Source: Cymbomonas tetramitiformis (lineage: Eukaryota > Chlorophyta > Pyramimonadophyceae > Pyramimonadales > Pyramimonadaceae). From it: 64,000 nucleotides of DNA. Positions 55,311-64,000 of this stretch are shown here, one piece after another; position 1 is the first letter of the stretch, and each line of letters starts with the position of its first letter. Location of the stretch: assembly GCA_001247695.2 (NCBI GenBank), contig LGRX02024681.1, positions 1 through 64,000 on the forward strand. Reading direction: 5' to 3'. The notes beneath the pieces are model-generated. The model did no database searches. It was not told where the DNA came from and saw only the letters and a list, made by a program, of their open reading frames with translations. Both the position numbers and the translations under genes were made by a program.

Positions 55311-55564
55311 CTACTATAGTACCGACTATAGCGTACCATTTATATAAACAAAATAACTAAATAATAAATACAAGAAATAATTACGTAATAAATAGGGAAT
55401 AAATTACGTGATTAAATGTGAGTACGATAAAAAATAAATAAAAAATCTACAATAAAAAATAAATAAAAAATCTACAATAAAAAGATAAAGATAAAATTGA
55501 AAGTAAATAAAAAGTAAATTAATTAATGTTTCAATAAATTATATGTTAATTGTTCTTAAATCAT

Positions 55565-56383
55565 TTATTCATCATCACTATCTTCTTCTATTCTTCTAAT
55601 CAATAAAGCACATTCTAAAGCATATTGAATATCATTTATCAAAGTTGTTTCAACAACTCCAAAATGTGCACATTCTTCTATCATATCAAATAATGAATCA
55701 TCACGGAATCTAACTTTAAAACAACAATAATGTAGTATTTCTTTAATTCGTGGTAATTGCACTTGCATATGCAAGTCCCTCTTATATCCAATTTCTTCAA
55801 AATAACCTCTCATATGTTGTTCGTAATACCCATCCCAATAACATACTTTTGAATTTGGTAAATTTTTGAGTTTTTCTTCAACTTGGTTTTTGTAAGATTC
55901 AAGATTTAATGGAAGTTGTTTTAAGAACATTTCTTTTTTGTTTTCATATTCCTTGATTAACAATTGATTATATGCCTCATACATTTCCTCACATCTTGTG
56001 TCAATATTAATTGAACAATCTATATTATGAATATCTATTCTACCACATGCATAAATTTTAACCTTTAGATAATCATATTTATCTTCACCTAAGACATTCC
56101 TTCTTGCCACACTCAAAGCTTTTGAATTTTCATCTTCCAAGTAGCACAAACCAATATCGGGCAATATTTGGGAGTAAAGCAAATTGCTTATCACACATTT
56201 ATAATGGTGACGATAGTTTAATGTCCTACAAATAGGACACTTTTCAATTTCCTCAATATCATCTCCCAACTCATAAGTACAATCATCACATATTACTCCT
56301 TCGTTACAACTTTGGCAAATGAAATCATACTTGTCAAAAGACTCAAGGCAAATACAACAATGTTTGTTATCATTAGTTTTCAT
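55565..56383 (-). CDS. RING-finger protein, probable E3 ligase (PLV-5)
   Basis: 272 residues. RING: CCICLESFDKYDFICQSCNE, CDDC, KCPICR. The remainder is much longer than and different from the PLV-1 protein (MFLKQLPLNLESYKNQVEEK, YYEQHMRGYFEEIGYKRD), so the RING is joined to different C-terminal parts in the two elements. Leader and CTTAAAGA box (56413-56420) as in PLV-1. Confidence 0.68.
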   Translation of the reverse strand: MKTNDNKHCCICLESFDKYDFICQSCNEGVICDDCTYELGDDIEEIEKCPICRTLNYRHHYKCVISNLLYSQILPDIGLCYLEDENSKALSVARRNVLGEDKYDYLKVKIYACGRIDIHNIDCSINIDTRCEEMYEAYNQLLIKEYENKKEMFLKQLPLNLESYKNQVEEKLKNLPNSKVCYWDGYYEQHMRGYFEEIGYKRDLHMQVQLPRIKEILHYCCFKVRFRDDSLFDMIEECAHFGVVETTLINDIQYALECALLIRRIEEDSDDE

Positions 56384-56412
56384 TCTTGCTTTGTTTACAC
56401 TACTGAGTTACA

Positions 56413-56420
56413 CTCTTTAA
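56413..56420 (-). promoter_or_regulatory. CTTAAAGA promoter box (PLV-5)
   Basis: 29 nt upstream of the RING gene ATG. Confidence 0.55.
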
Positions 56421-56438
56421 GTGGATTTTATTTTTTTG

Positions 56439-56463
56439 AGGTTTTTTGTCCCCCTGAAAAAAC
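56439..56463 (-). terminator. GGTTTTTT-stem hairpin (PLV-5)
   Basis: Same element and relative position as 22298-22321, between the small basic gene and the RING gene. Confidence 0.5.
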
Positions 56464-56472
56464 CGAAGAAAT

Positions 56473-56691
56473 TCACACAATTAAATTAAAAGGAAATCTT
56501 GCAGGTCCTCGGTTGTTATTATTTGTTGGTAAATTTGCAATAGGTCGTGATGTCACTTGTGGTGATTGAATATTTGCAGATTTATTTAACTTTTTCTTTT
56601 TGGAATATTTTTTACGAGGTTTCGTGCCTTTTTTGGAATGATATTCTTTGGCACATTTTTTTAATGTTTCGTTCCATTCAGCACGAGTCAT
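56473..56691 (-). CDS. Small Lys-rich conserved protein (PLV-5)
   Basis: 72 residues, identical in sequence to 22071-22289 as far as I can compare. Confidence 0.45.
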   Translation of the reverse strand: MTRAEWNETLKKCAKEYHSKKGTKPRKKYSKKKKLNKSANIQSPQVTSRPIANLPTNNNNRGPARFPFNLIV

Positions 56692-56719
56692 AAATGTGTA
56701 TATATTAATATATATATTT

Positions 56720-57424
56720 TTATGGTTGATTAGCTCTACTTGCACGTTGTCCTCTTGTAAATATTTGCGGACTTGTCGCAAGTGGACTTACTTCTACACC
56801 CATATATTCAACACCACTAGTATCATCATCATCATCATTATTATTATTGTCATCTTCCATCAAAGGTAGCAAATTTACAAGTCCGCTTTGCGTTGGAGAA
56901 TAAGATTGATTTTGCATATTCGACATGAATAATCGTTTACCTAACGGGGACATCGTAGAATAATGCATAGGATTCATAATAGGTCTTTTTGAAGGTCCAG
57001 ATTCAACTTGATTTTCAGGTGTTGAAATACCTTTTTCAGGAAATGGAAAAGGAAATGGAGATTCACTTAAATCTTCTTCTATTTTTTCAGGAGATTCACT
57101 TAAATCTTCTTCTATTTTTTCAGGAGATTCACTTAAATCTGCAAACCTTTGTAAATTGTCCGCTCTTGTATATTTTCCCGGAACAAAAACATTGACATCA
57201 CTTCTTTTTAAATTTTGAATCAAATCAGCTGAATTTATCAAAGGACTTTGGGAAATAGAAGTATAGAATTCAACACTATTTTGAGAAGGAGCGGTCATAG
57301 CATAATTGTTAGAAGCTAATTTAGAGTATCCATGAAATATTGATTTATTAGATGCAGCATTTCTAAAGCCTAATTCGTTTAGACAATATTGTTTGACAAT
57401 ATCATCAGTCAATATCTTTCGCAT
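56720..57424 (-). CDS. Conserved PLV protein with acidic Pro/Ser linker (PLV-5)
   Basis: 234 residues; as 21359-22042 but with a duplicated SPEKIEEDLSE unit in the linker and a few substitutions. Confidence 0.45.
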   Translation of the reverse strand: MRKILTDDIVKQYCLNELGFRNAASNKSIFHGYSKLASNNYAMTAPSQNSVEFYTSISQSPLINSADLIQNLKRSDVNVFVPGKYTRADNLQRFADLSESPEKIEEDLSESPEKIEEDLSESPFPFPFPEKGISTPENQVESGPSKRPIMNPMHYSTMSPLGKRLFMSNMQNQSYSPTQSGLVNLLPLMEDDNNNNDDDDDTSGVEYMGVEVSPLATSPQIFTRGQRASRANQP

Positions 57425-57448
57425 ATATTTTATAATATTACATATATA

Positions 57449-57646
57449 TTAATTGTTTCGTCTATTTTGTTGTTTATCCGCAGGATGAGGTAATCTTAAA
57501 ATTCTTCCATACCGCCTTAATTGATGACGAGCTTTACATTGAATTTTATTTCCGAGCGGACGACCAAGGGGTGCAGGGTCTTTATATCCACAATAAACAT
57601 TATTATTCAGCCTTCGTTGAGCCTGTGTTTGATTAGCTCTTACCAT
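57449..57646 (-). CDS. Small Arg-rich KARHQLRRYGR protein (PLV-5)
   Basis: 65 residues, differing from 21137-21334 at about five positions (PAPLGRPLGNK). Confidence 0.5.
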   Translation of the reverse strand: MVRANQTQAQRRLNNNVYCGYKDPAPLGRPLGNKIQCKARHQLRRYGRILRLPHPADKQQNRRNN

Positions 57647-57675
57647 AACAATATATATAATACAATCGATAAAAA

Positions 57676-58832
57676 TCATCGTAAATCAATTTCCGTTTCA
57701 TTATCTTTATTATTTTTATTTTGACTTCTTGTCCTTTTAGATATTCGATTAGAAGATGAGACACCTTCTTTCCTAAGAGTTCTTTCTTTTTTATTTTGTT
57801 TAGAAACTAATTCAGAAACGGTAGGTTTATCACTGGATTTCTTATTATTAGAATTGTTACCTTGGACTTCCAATAATTCTCGTGGTTTATATCGACGTGC
57901 CAAAATTTCTTTACCGTCTTCGATGATATAACTCAATCCTTTCATAGATTTTACTTTATATATTTTTGTCGACCATCGTTGAGATTCTTTATCAAACGTT
58001 TTAGTTTTTATTTTAATCCTAACTTTATCACCCGGTTTTATATCTATTTTTTCAAGAAGCTTAGTCAATTTATTCCTTTTCAATAAAATATTTCTGATGG
58101 TCTTTGTTAGGTTCATATTATCAGGAGTTGATTTATCGATATTTGCAGAATTTTGTGTACTATTATAATTTTTGACAACAGAATCCAAATAATCAATCCA
58201 GTTTACGGTGTCTTTACTTTTTCTATTTTTTTAAATTTCAATTTTAATGTTCTATTGAATCTTTCTATCATACCCATAGTAGTATGGTCTTCGGTTTCAT
58301 TTAAATAATGCTCAATATTGTTGTCCTTTAATAATTTTTTCATAGATTTATTTGTAAATTCTACACCATTGTCCGTAGTCAATACATTCATTTTTGAATC
58401 TTTTATTAACTTTTTAAAAGCAGGAATTATTCCTTCAGCAGAATCAATGTTTTTGTTATTTTTGTCTTTAACAGTTTTTGATTTTAATGGATATGCATAA
58501 GCCTTTCGTGTATTGATATTGATAGCCGTCAATATAACGGAGTAGCCTCTATTTTGTTTTTTGAATTCAGGAATAAATGCTAAATCAGTCTGAACATAAT
58601 TCTTGTTAGGGTCTTTACCGTAAATAGGAAATAATTCTTTTCTATTGATTTTCTTTTTTTGAGAAAATGTTTGATTGACTTCAGTTGCTTCGATGGCTTC
58701 CTTAACTTGTTTTTGTGTGACCTTATAGCCAAGAGATTTTAATTTGGCCGTGAATGGTGATACAGCACTTAATCCTATTTCGGGGTCTAAATAAAAGTCT
58801 TGTATTTGTTTTTCAGTGATTGACTTGCTCAT
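57676..58832 (-). pseudogene. Integrase with one frameshift (PLV-5)
   Basis: Two frames (58203-58832 and 57676-58188) joined near 58220, where one A of a run is missing relative to PLV-1 (ATAG-A5 versus A6). Catalytic DLAF, TTDNGVEF and IERFNR are intact, as is the C-terminal GLSYIIEDGKEILARRYKP. The position of the shift differs from PLV-1 and PLV-2. Confidence 0.85.
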
Positions 58833-58834
58833 TA

Positions 58835-60948
58835 TTATAAAGGAATATCTTTATGTCCCCAAGGTAGGATATTAAATGTTTCCCACTGAATATATGCTTT
58901 ATCATAATTCAATGAAAATGATTTCGTTTCGGTTCGTGTTTCTATACCAAGAGCTGCATAATGTTTGTTTTCGTCAATTTTTCTCGGTTTTCTAAGAACA
59001 TCGTATTTTAATTCCACAATTTTTTCGTGATTGTATAAAATGATATCTTTAATTTCTTCATGATTGATACTTTGAGAATTTTCATAATTTAATGGAAATC
59101 CTTTTACCTTAGTCATCGTTGTTCCATCAACAAATTTCAACGAATATGATTTAGGTGCGGTCGATACAAATTCAATACATTTCTTATATATTTTTTTCTT
59201 ATCATTGTATAGCTCGTCAGTCAATTCTCCAAGATAATCACCAAGTTGTTCTGTGTATACTTGTTTGTTTGTTTCATTTTCGATGTATATCACCGAGTCA
59301 ATATCATGCGATAGAACTTTACCAAATCCTACATCGTCCATAATGTTGAATGCTTGTTTATTTGGTGCATCTTCAATGTATACCACTGAGTCGGTATCGT
59401 GATATAAAACTTTGTCGAATCCTACATCGTCCATTAAATTGTATAATTTTATTCTTGCATGTGCAGTTGTAAAAACCCCAATAACTTCATTGACGGTACA
59501 GTTCGTTTCAGAATATTCACTTAATACATTAAAACCAACTTGATATTTAACATCACCATTTTTGTTTTTTATTGGCTGAATTAGAACGTTGTCATTTCTT
59601 GAATCTGATAAAATATCATATACTTCAGCACTATTCATGAATTTGTTTTGTCTTTTATTTGGTTTCAAACAATATCTACCCCACAAGTTGTTGAGAAATA
59701 ATTTAGCAATAGTTCTCAATCCTTCATTTTTATATATCTTATCCTTTTCTAATAATATACCTTCCTTTTCAAAATATTTTTTAATATACAAATCTTTATC
59801 TTTTTCGCTTTGTACCCACTCAGGATAATCGTTTGCTTCTTGTTTGATTTTCAAAAATGTATTAATGAAGCTTTCAAAAATAGTATAAGATGTATTTTCC
59901 CAGTGAACAATCTGATGTATTTTCTCGATTTTATATCCTTTTTTCAAAGCTAATTTTACTTCTTCGGTACACCAAGTTCCAGTCATTTTTATCAAAGGAA
60001 ACGTCAACTTCTCCATTTTAGACTGTCCCAAGGTCCTTAATGGTAAAACTGCCATTTCCAAATCATTTGGTGGAATTATGGTGCATTTTATAACTCCAAA
60101 GAATTGTTCAATATCAGTGACTCCTTTCAAATCAATTTCTTGATATATTTTTGTAGGATGACCTAATGGAAATTTACAATATTTCAAGACATAAGGATAC
60201 AAGCTTGTGAAATCTACATACCTAATGGTTTCTCCTTTTTTACATTTATAATACAATCTTTTGGGGTCTGTTCTCCCACCAAATAATGCATCTCTGAACA
60301 CGATAGGTGTGTTATAACTATTTACAAAATCGATAACATTTTGGTCATTTTTTTGTAATTCTTTAAAATCACTTTCCCACATGATTTCGATGTTATACCC
60401 AAGACTTTGAATTTTTTCTAATCTTTTTTTGGTCTCATCGTACAGTTGATAAAATGTTTTATTTGTGGCGTAATTCTTTCTAAACATATTCTTACCATTT
60501 GTTTTTGGATTACCATGCCAAAAATCTCCAAGAAATTCATATATAGTATTTGTCGCAGGGTCATAACCATCGACATATTTGTGCCTTTCATTGTTTCCAA
60601 AATGGAAATGAGGAATTTTATATTCTTTGATTAAATTATCAATTTTATTTGTATGTTTTACATATTCCAACCAAATGTCACCTATTTTTGATTGTTGTTT
60701 AGCTCCTATGACACTATTCAAAATAGCTATGGAATTTTCAGGCATATGCAAATACCTATGAATTGTTTGTGTCAATGATGCAATCGTTAAATAGGCTGTG
60801 GGGTCAATTTCTTCATTTGTAATTTCTAAAATTTTCTTTCTATATTCCATCCATCCTAATCGTAAAATTCTTACATCACTTTGACAATAATCTAATATTT
60901 CTTTTTGCATATCAAATATATATTCATCGTTTGTCATTTGTTTATGCC
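58835..60948 (-). pseudogene. DNA polymerase, 5' end removed by SAT-2; motif C region duplicated
   Basis: About 704 codons from just before YCQSDVRIL to the C-terminus. Motifs A (DFTSLYPYVLKY) and B (NNLWGRY) are present. Around 59290-59425 the motif C segment occurs twice: FDKVLYHDTDSVVYIE, then FGKVLSHDIDSVIYIE, adding about 35 residues. The exonuclease I/II and N-terminal parts lie beyond SAT-2, outside the window. Confidence 0.88.
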
Positions 60949-61190
60949 AGTAGTATGATGTAGCGTTTACGGACAGAATTTTCCCCCACCACAAAAACCC
61001 TAGGGCTGCGCCCTAGGGTTGGGGTAAAATCCTATCCGCAAACCCTACAACATTCTACTATCCTCCAAACCCTAGGATGACGTGTCAATTTTCCGGTGAG
61101 CTTCCGGTGAATTTATCCGGTCCGGTGAGCTTCCGGTGAGCTTCCGGTGAATTTATCCGGTTCGGTGAGAGTTTCCGGTGGAATAAATAT
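60949..61190. repeat. SAT-2 left TIR with cruciform tip and iterons
   Basis: Same fold as SAT-1. The stem arms differ from SAT-1 at paired positions (GGCGA/TCGCC in SAT-1, ACGGA/TCCGC here). Inner palindrome about 60999-61020. Iterons CCGGTGAGCTT and CCGGTGAATTTAT at about 61094-61180. No gene in 60949-61290. Confidence 0.85.
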
Positions 61191-61290
61191 AAACATGATA
61201 AATTTGATAAAATTAAAAAAGAATTTATCATAAATAAAATAAAAATAATAAAAATAATAAATAGTAAATTCGTTAAAATAAATCTAAAAG

Positions 61291-61962
61291 TTACGACACT
61301 ACCACATTTTCTTCTTCTATCAAAGTTGTTGTGTAAGGAATAGGAATCAATTCCATAACAAACCTAAATTGTAAACCAACTGTTAAAATTGTATTTTCGC
61401 CTGATTGAAAATATGCTTCAACATTATTTGGAGCAAGAATACTTGTACCGGTCAACATATTATATGTATTTCCCGTAACATTAATAGTTGAAATTCTTAC
61501 AATATATTGTGTACCTATAACGTTATTGATATTTGCAATACTATGTTGAACTTTGAATTTTGTAAGAACTACTTGGGGGTCCGTCATATTGTGATCAGCC
61601 GCTGATAATGTAAAATCAAAATAATTTATGAATGAGGTGTCAAATTTTAATATTCTCATTCCTTGACCACTTTCAACCAATCCTTTTTTACATTGTGCAT
61701 AAGTCAATTTATCAACTAAAATTAAAGTGTCCGCCTGAGCCGTGGTACACGAAACGCCCGTTGTAATGGTAGATTCTGCACTTAATACTCCGTTCAATGT
61801 AACATCTGCATTAGCCGTAGCCGGAGAAAGAATTGCAGGAGCACCGCCGGGAATCGCGGGTGTTTCAGCCCATTTTGAAGTTTGAACGGGGTTGTAAGTT
61901 TGTCCATTAACGGTTGTACATTGTAGATTTTTACAAATCAAATCTTTACCAAAAGACGCCAT
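61291..61962 (-). CDS. Fibre-like virion protein, short form (SAT-2)
   Basis: 223 residues. N-terminus MASFGKDLICKNLQCTTVNG as in SAT-1, but the C-terminal domain is closer to PLV-1 (RILKFDTSFINYFDFTLSAA, FKVQHSIANINNVIGTQYIV). So SAT-1 and SAT-2 combine the same N-terminus with different heads. Confidence 0.52.
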   Translation of the reverse strand: MASFGKDLICKNLQCTTVNGQTYNPVQTSKWAETPAIPGGAPAILSPATANADVTLNGVLSAESTITTGVSCTTAQADTLILVDKLTYAQCKKGLVESGQGMRILKFDTSFINYFDFTLSAADHNMTDPQVVLTKFKVQHSIANINNVIGTQYIVRISTINVTGNTYNMLTGTSILAPNNVEAYFQSGENTILTVGLQFRFVMELIPIPYTTTLIEEENVVVS

Positions 61963-61996
61963 TTTATTCTATAATATAATTATATGATATATAAAA

Positions 61997-63910
61997 TTAC
62001 AATTTAAAATCAGGTTTAATCCAAACCAATATTCCCGAACCCGGAGTTGTTATAACTTTACTTTCCATACACACACCTATAATTCCAACATTATTTGTAG
62101 TAATTTGTGAAGAATTGACTGAACCTCCCGAAGCACAACCTAACATTTGACCTTTGACATAACTTCCATCAATAGCTTTGCAAGTTGTAAATCCTTTTGT
62201 ACAAACAAAACAAGAATTCCCTGTGTTTGAATTTTGAACACAAACACCAATAGGCATACAATTTTGATTAGATTGACTTGCCGACGCTGAATATATTTTT
62301 ACACCATTTACATCTGAAAAATCATCAGAAAATTGAACAATATCACCAGCACTTATTGTTCCTCCAGTATTATTTTCAAAAGTAAATACGTCACCTGTAT
62401 GAGGAACCGGACTTGTTGGTAATGTTGCCGTATATGCATTTGTCAAACCTGTCAAAGGAATTCCTGAGGTAGTCAATGATGATGTTGGCGTTGTATATGC
62501 CCAGTCTATGCTACTTACAAGTCGTATAGCACTACAATCCAAATCACCGCTTAAATTAATATTATTTCCAGAATTACCGACAGCCAAAACTTGGCTCAAA
62601 CTACCAATACTTCCAGAATTTATAGCACCAGATTTTATTTCGCCCGAAACTGAATCATAATATAATTGTAAACTTTCTAATGTAACATCAGGACTTGGTC
62701 TTATAGGTTTTACCGTAAATGAACTAGGATTTATAGAATTTAATTCAACACCGGTTGCATTTATACAAATAGTATTGTTGACGGACGAAGTTCCTCCGGA
62801 ATTTTTATTAGCATATGAACCTAATGAAACTGAATTTAGACCACTAAAAACTTCGCCTGCAAATCTTCCTACAGAAACAGATTCTACACCGGCGTTTGAT
62901 TGTCCGGAATCATCTCCTAAATTGACCGAATAATTTCCAGCTTGGTCATATCCACTACCTGAACCTAAAGCCAAAACATCAATTCCACAACCAAATGAGC
63001 CAGCATTTCTGCCTATCAATATTGCCCGTTGTGCATTTATATATCCATCATCATTTGTTGTTTCGCCAATACGAATTTTACCATCTTGAGTACCACCTCT
63101 TATCCTAATCAAAGCACCATCAATTTCATCTTGATTTAATGTAAATTTTCCAGTTCCGGTAAAAGAAATATCATTTGTTGTAGTTGTTGAGCCCCTCGCT
63201 GTTACATCTTGTAATGTTGAAGTATCAGGTTGCACCGGTAAATTAGTCAATTGACTTCCGTCACCAATAAACGAATTTGCTGTAATGTTAGTCGTTGTGA
63301 TAGGAGAAATGTCACAAACATTTTGAAGAGATTGATTTTCGGCAGGATACGGTAAATTTTGAAGCAAAGAACCGTCACCAATAAATTTTCCAGAATTCAA
63401 AGTGATATCACCGGTGTTTAAAATTAGAGGTCCATCATTTAAAAGTACACCGGCTCCATTCGGTTCTACATTCAATGTTGTTTGCATAAAGGACCATTCA
63501 TTTATACCATTGTCTCCTATTTTCAATCTCGTTTGAGAAACAGGATCTAAAGATTTAATTTCAAAAGAACTATCAAGTTCATCTAAACCTATCGAAAATT
63601 TTGATTTACTTGCAGGATTATTTAAAATAAAATCATAAAAATTAATATTATTCACTAAATTTAAATCACCGTCAGTCTGTAATTTCATAAATTCTCTTTG
63701 ATTATTTACATCTGAATTATCAATAAATGAAATATCTCCACGGTATAAAAAATCTGAAGCCATATGAATTGTTTGACAAGGGTTTGAATTATCACCTATT
63801 TGATTTACATTTAATTGATTAATTGTTAAAGGGTCGGGGGTAGGATTAGGACCAGGGTCGGTTACATTGTTTAAAGTTGTAAGAAATACATTTTTGCCGA
63901 AAGAACTCAT
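61997..63910 (-). CDS. Trimeric fibre/adhesin-like protein, longer form (SAT-2)
   Basis: 637 residues. As in SAT-1 but with a second FIGDGSQLTNLP repeat and about 38 extra residues (near residues 195-245). Head repeats match SAT-1 and the C-terminal domain is nearly the same as in SAT-1 and PLV-1. Confidence 0.65.
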   Translation of the reverse strand: MSSFGKNVFLTTLNNVTDPGPNPTPDPLTINQLNVNQIGDNSNPCQTIHMASDFLYRGDISFIDNSDVNNQREFMKLQTDGDLNLVNNINFYDFILNNPASKSKFSIGLDELDSSFEIKSLDPVSQTRLKIGDNGINEWSFMQTTLNVEPNGAGVLLNDGPLILNTGDITLNSGKFIGDGSLLQNLPYPAENQSLQNVCDISPITTTNITANSFIGDGSQLTNLPVQPDTSTLQDVTARGSTTTTNDISFTGTGKFTLNQDEIDGALIRIRGGTQDGKIRIGETTNDDGYINAQRAILIGRNAGSFGCGIDVLALGSGSGYDQAGNYSVNLGDDSGQSNAGVESVSVGRFAGEVFSGLNSVSLGSYANKNSGGTSSVNNTICINATGVELNSINPSSFTVKPIRPSPDVTLESLQLYYDSVSGEIKSGAINSGSIGSLSQVLAVGNSGNNINLSGDLDCSAIRLVSSIDWAYTTPTSSLTTSGIPLTGLTNAYTATLPTSPVPHTGDVFTFENNTGGTISAGDIVQFSDDFSDVNGVKIYSASASQSNQNCMPIGVCVQNSNTGNSCFVCTKGFTTCKAIDGSYVKGQMLGCASGGSVNSSQITTNNVGIIGVCMESKVITTPGSGILVWIKPDFKL

Positions 63911-63933
63911 ATATATTATACGTTATAAAAATT

Positions 63934-64000
63934 TTAGGGGAAAACTTTTAAAACATTTGTAGCATCTTTATAAACTTGTCCACCTTGTAAGTTTCTTGTT
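63934..64000 (-). CDS. 3' end of another virion gene (SAT-2), cut by the window
   Basis: The minus strand reads TRNLQGGQVYKDATNVLKVF then stop; unlike the small fibre-family protein found at this place in SAT-1 and PLV-1. Only 21 codons are visible. Confidence 0.4.
   Translation of the reverse strand, partial: TRNLQGGQVYKDATNVLKVFP

Larger units (their letters stand above)
55311..60948. mobile_element. PLV-5: PLV right half, cut by SAT-2
   Basis: Tip ACTACTATAGTACCGACTAT, TIR to about 55560 (no gene in 55311-55564), then minus-strand genes in the same order as the right part of PLV-1: RING, small basic, Pro/Ser-linker protein, KARHQLRRYGR protein, integrase, polymerase. The polymerase is cut at 60948 by the SAT-2 tip. 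Confidence 0.85.
60949..64000. mobile_element. SAT-2: second satellite-type element, left part
   Basis: Tip AGTAGTATGATGTAGCGTTT as in SAT-1, inserted in the PLV-5 polymerase gene. The flanking hexamer is tatgcc; the other end lies outside the window. Fibre genes follow in the SAT-1 order. Confidence 0.8.

Overview
This window is eukaryotic DNA built almost entirely from nested, AT-rich Polinton-like virus (PLV) elements. A protein-primed family B DNA polymerase, a DD35E retroviral-type integrase, an FtsK/HerA (A32-like) packaging ATPase, a candidate jelly-roll capsid module, fibre-like proteins and long terminal inverted repeats (TIRs) together identify the class. The surrounding DNA is different: more GC-rich, with a ~177-bp satellite, a GC-rich Ty3/gypsy relic, a TA-flanked mariner/pogo-like element and tRNA-like repeats. 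I cannot name the host. A protist or alga is plausible, but this is inference.

Layout (element names are mine). PLV-0 (1-538) is the end of an element whose zinc-protein gene is cut by PLV-1. PLV-1 (539-23660) is an essentially complete 23.1-kb element with ~260-bp TIRs. Its left half carries fibre, capsid and lipase genes on the minus strand. A compositionally different three-gene insert lies at 9239-11477. Methyltransferases, ATPase, polymerase, integrase and small genes follow, mostly on the plus strand, ending in a RING-finger gene. PLV-2 (23661 to about 34262) is an inverted, decayed relative with broken polymerase and integrase, a broken SET-domain gene and a different accessory gene at the same locus. 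Unassigned host-like DNA with tRNA-like repeats follows (34263-36412), then the satellite array (36413-38707 and 48594-49615), which holds a 985-bp mariner/pogo-like element.

SAT-1 (38708-48593) is inserted in the satellite with a perfect 6-bp target duplication (CCCATC) and TIRs that can fold into a cruciform. It is 9.9 kb and encodes its own capsid, penton-like protein, fibres and packaging ATPase, but no polymerase or integrase. SAT-2 (60949-64000, running off the window) has the same TIR type and interrupts the PLV-5 polymerase gene. SAT-1 and SAT-2 share near-identical fibre segments with PLV-1 although their capsid proteins are well diverged. This is the best candidate for an undescribed system: a capsid-encoding satellite that borrows replication and integration from a larger PLV. 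PLV-3 (49616-50754) is a deletion relic joined to the gypsy relic (50755-53990). PLV-4 (53991-55310) abuts the gypsy reverse transcriptase, and PLV-5 (55311-60948) interrupts the PLV-4 fibre gene.

How the genes fit together. Structural genes start a few bases after TATATA-rich tracts (likely late promoters). Accessory and replication genes carry a YYTAAAGA box, usually about 30 nt before the ATG (likely early promoters). The fibre proteins share an N-terminal MxSFGK/N-type peptide, suggesting a common docking site. Terminal genes encode RING, F-box-like/SAP and Cys-rich proteins, suggesting manipulation of host ubiquitin pathways. Several copies carry single-base homopolymer frameshifts, so decay and sequencing error cannot always be told apart.
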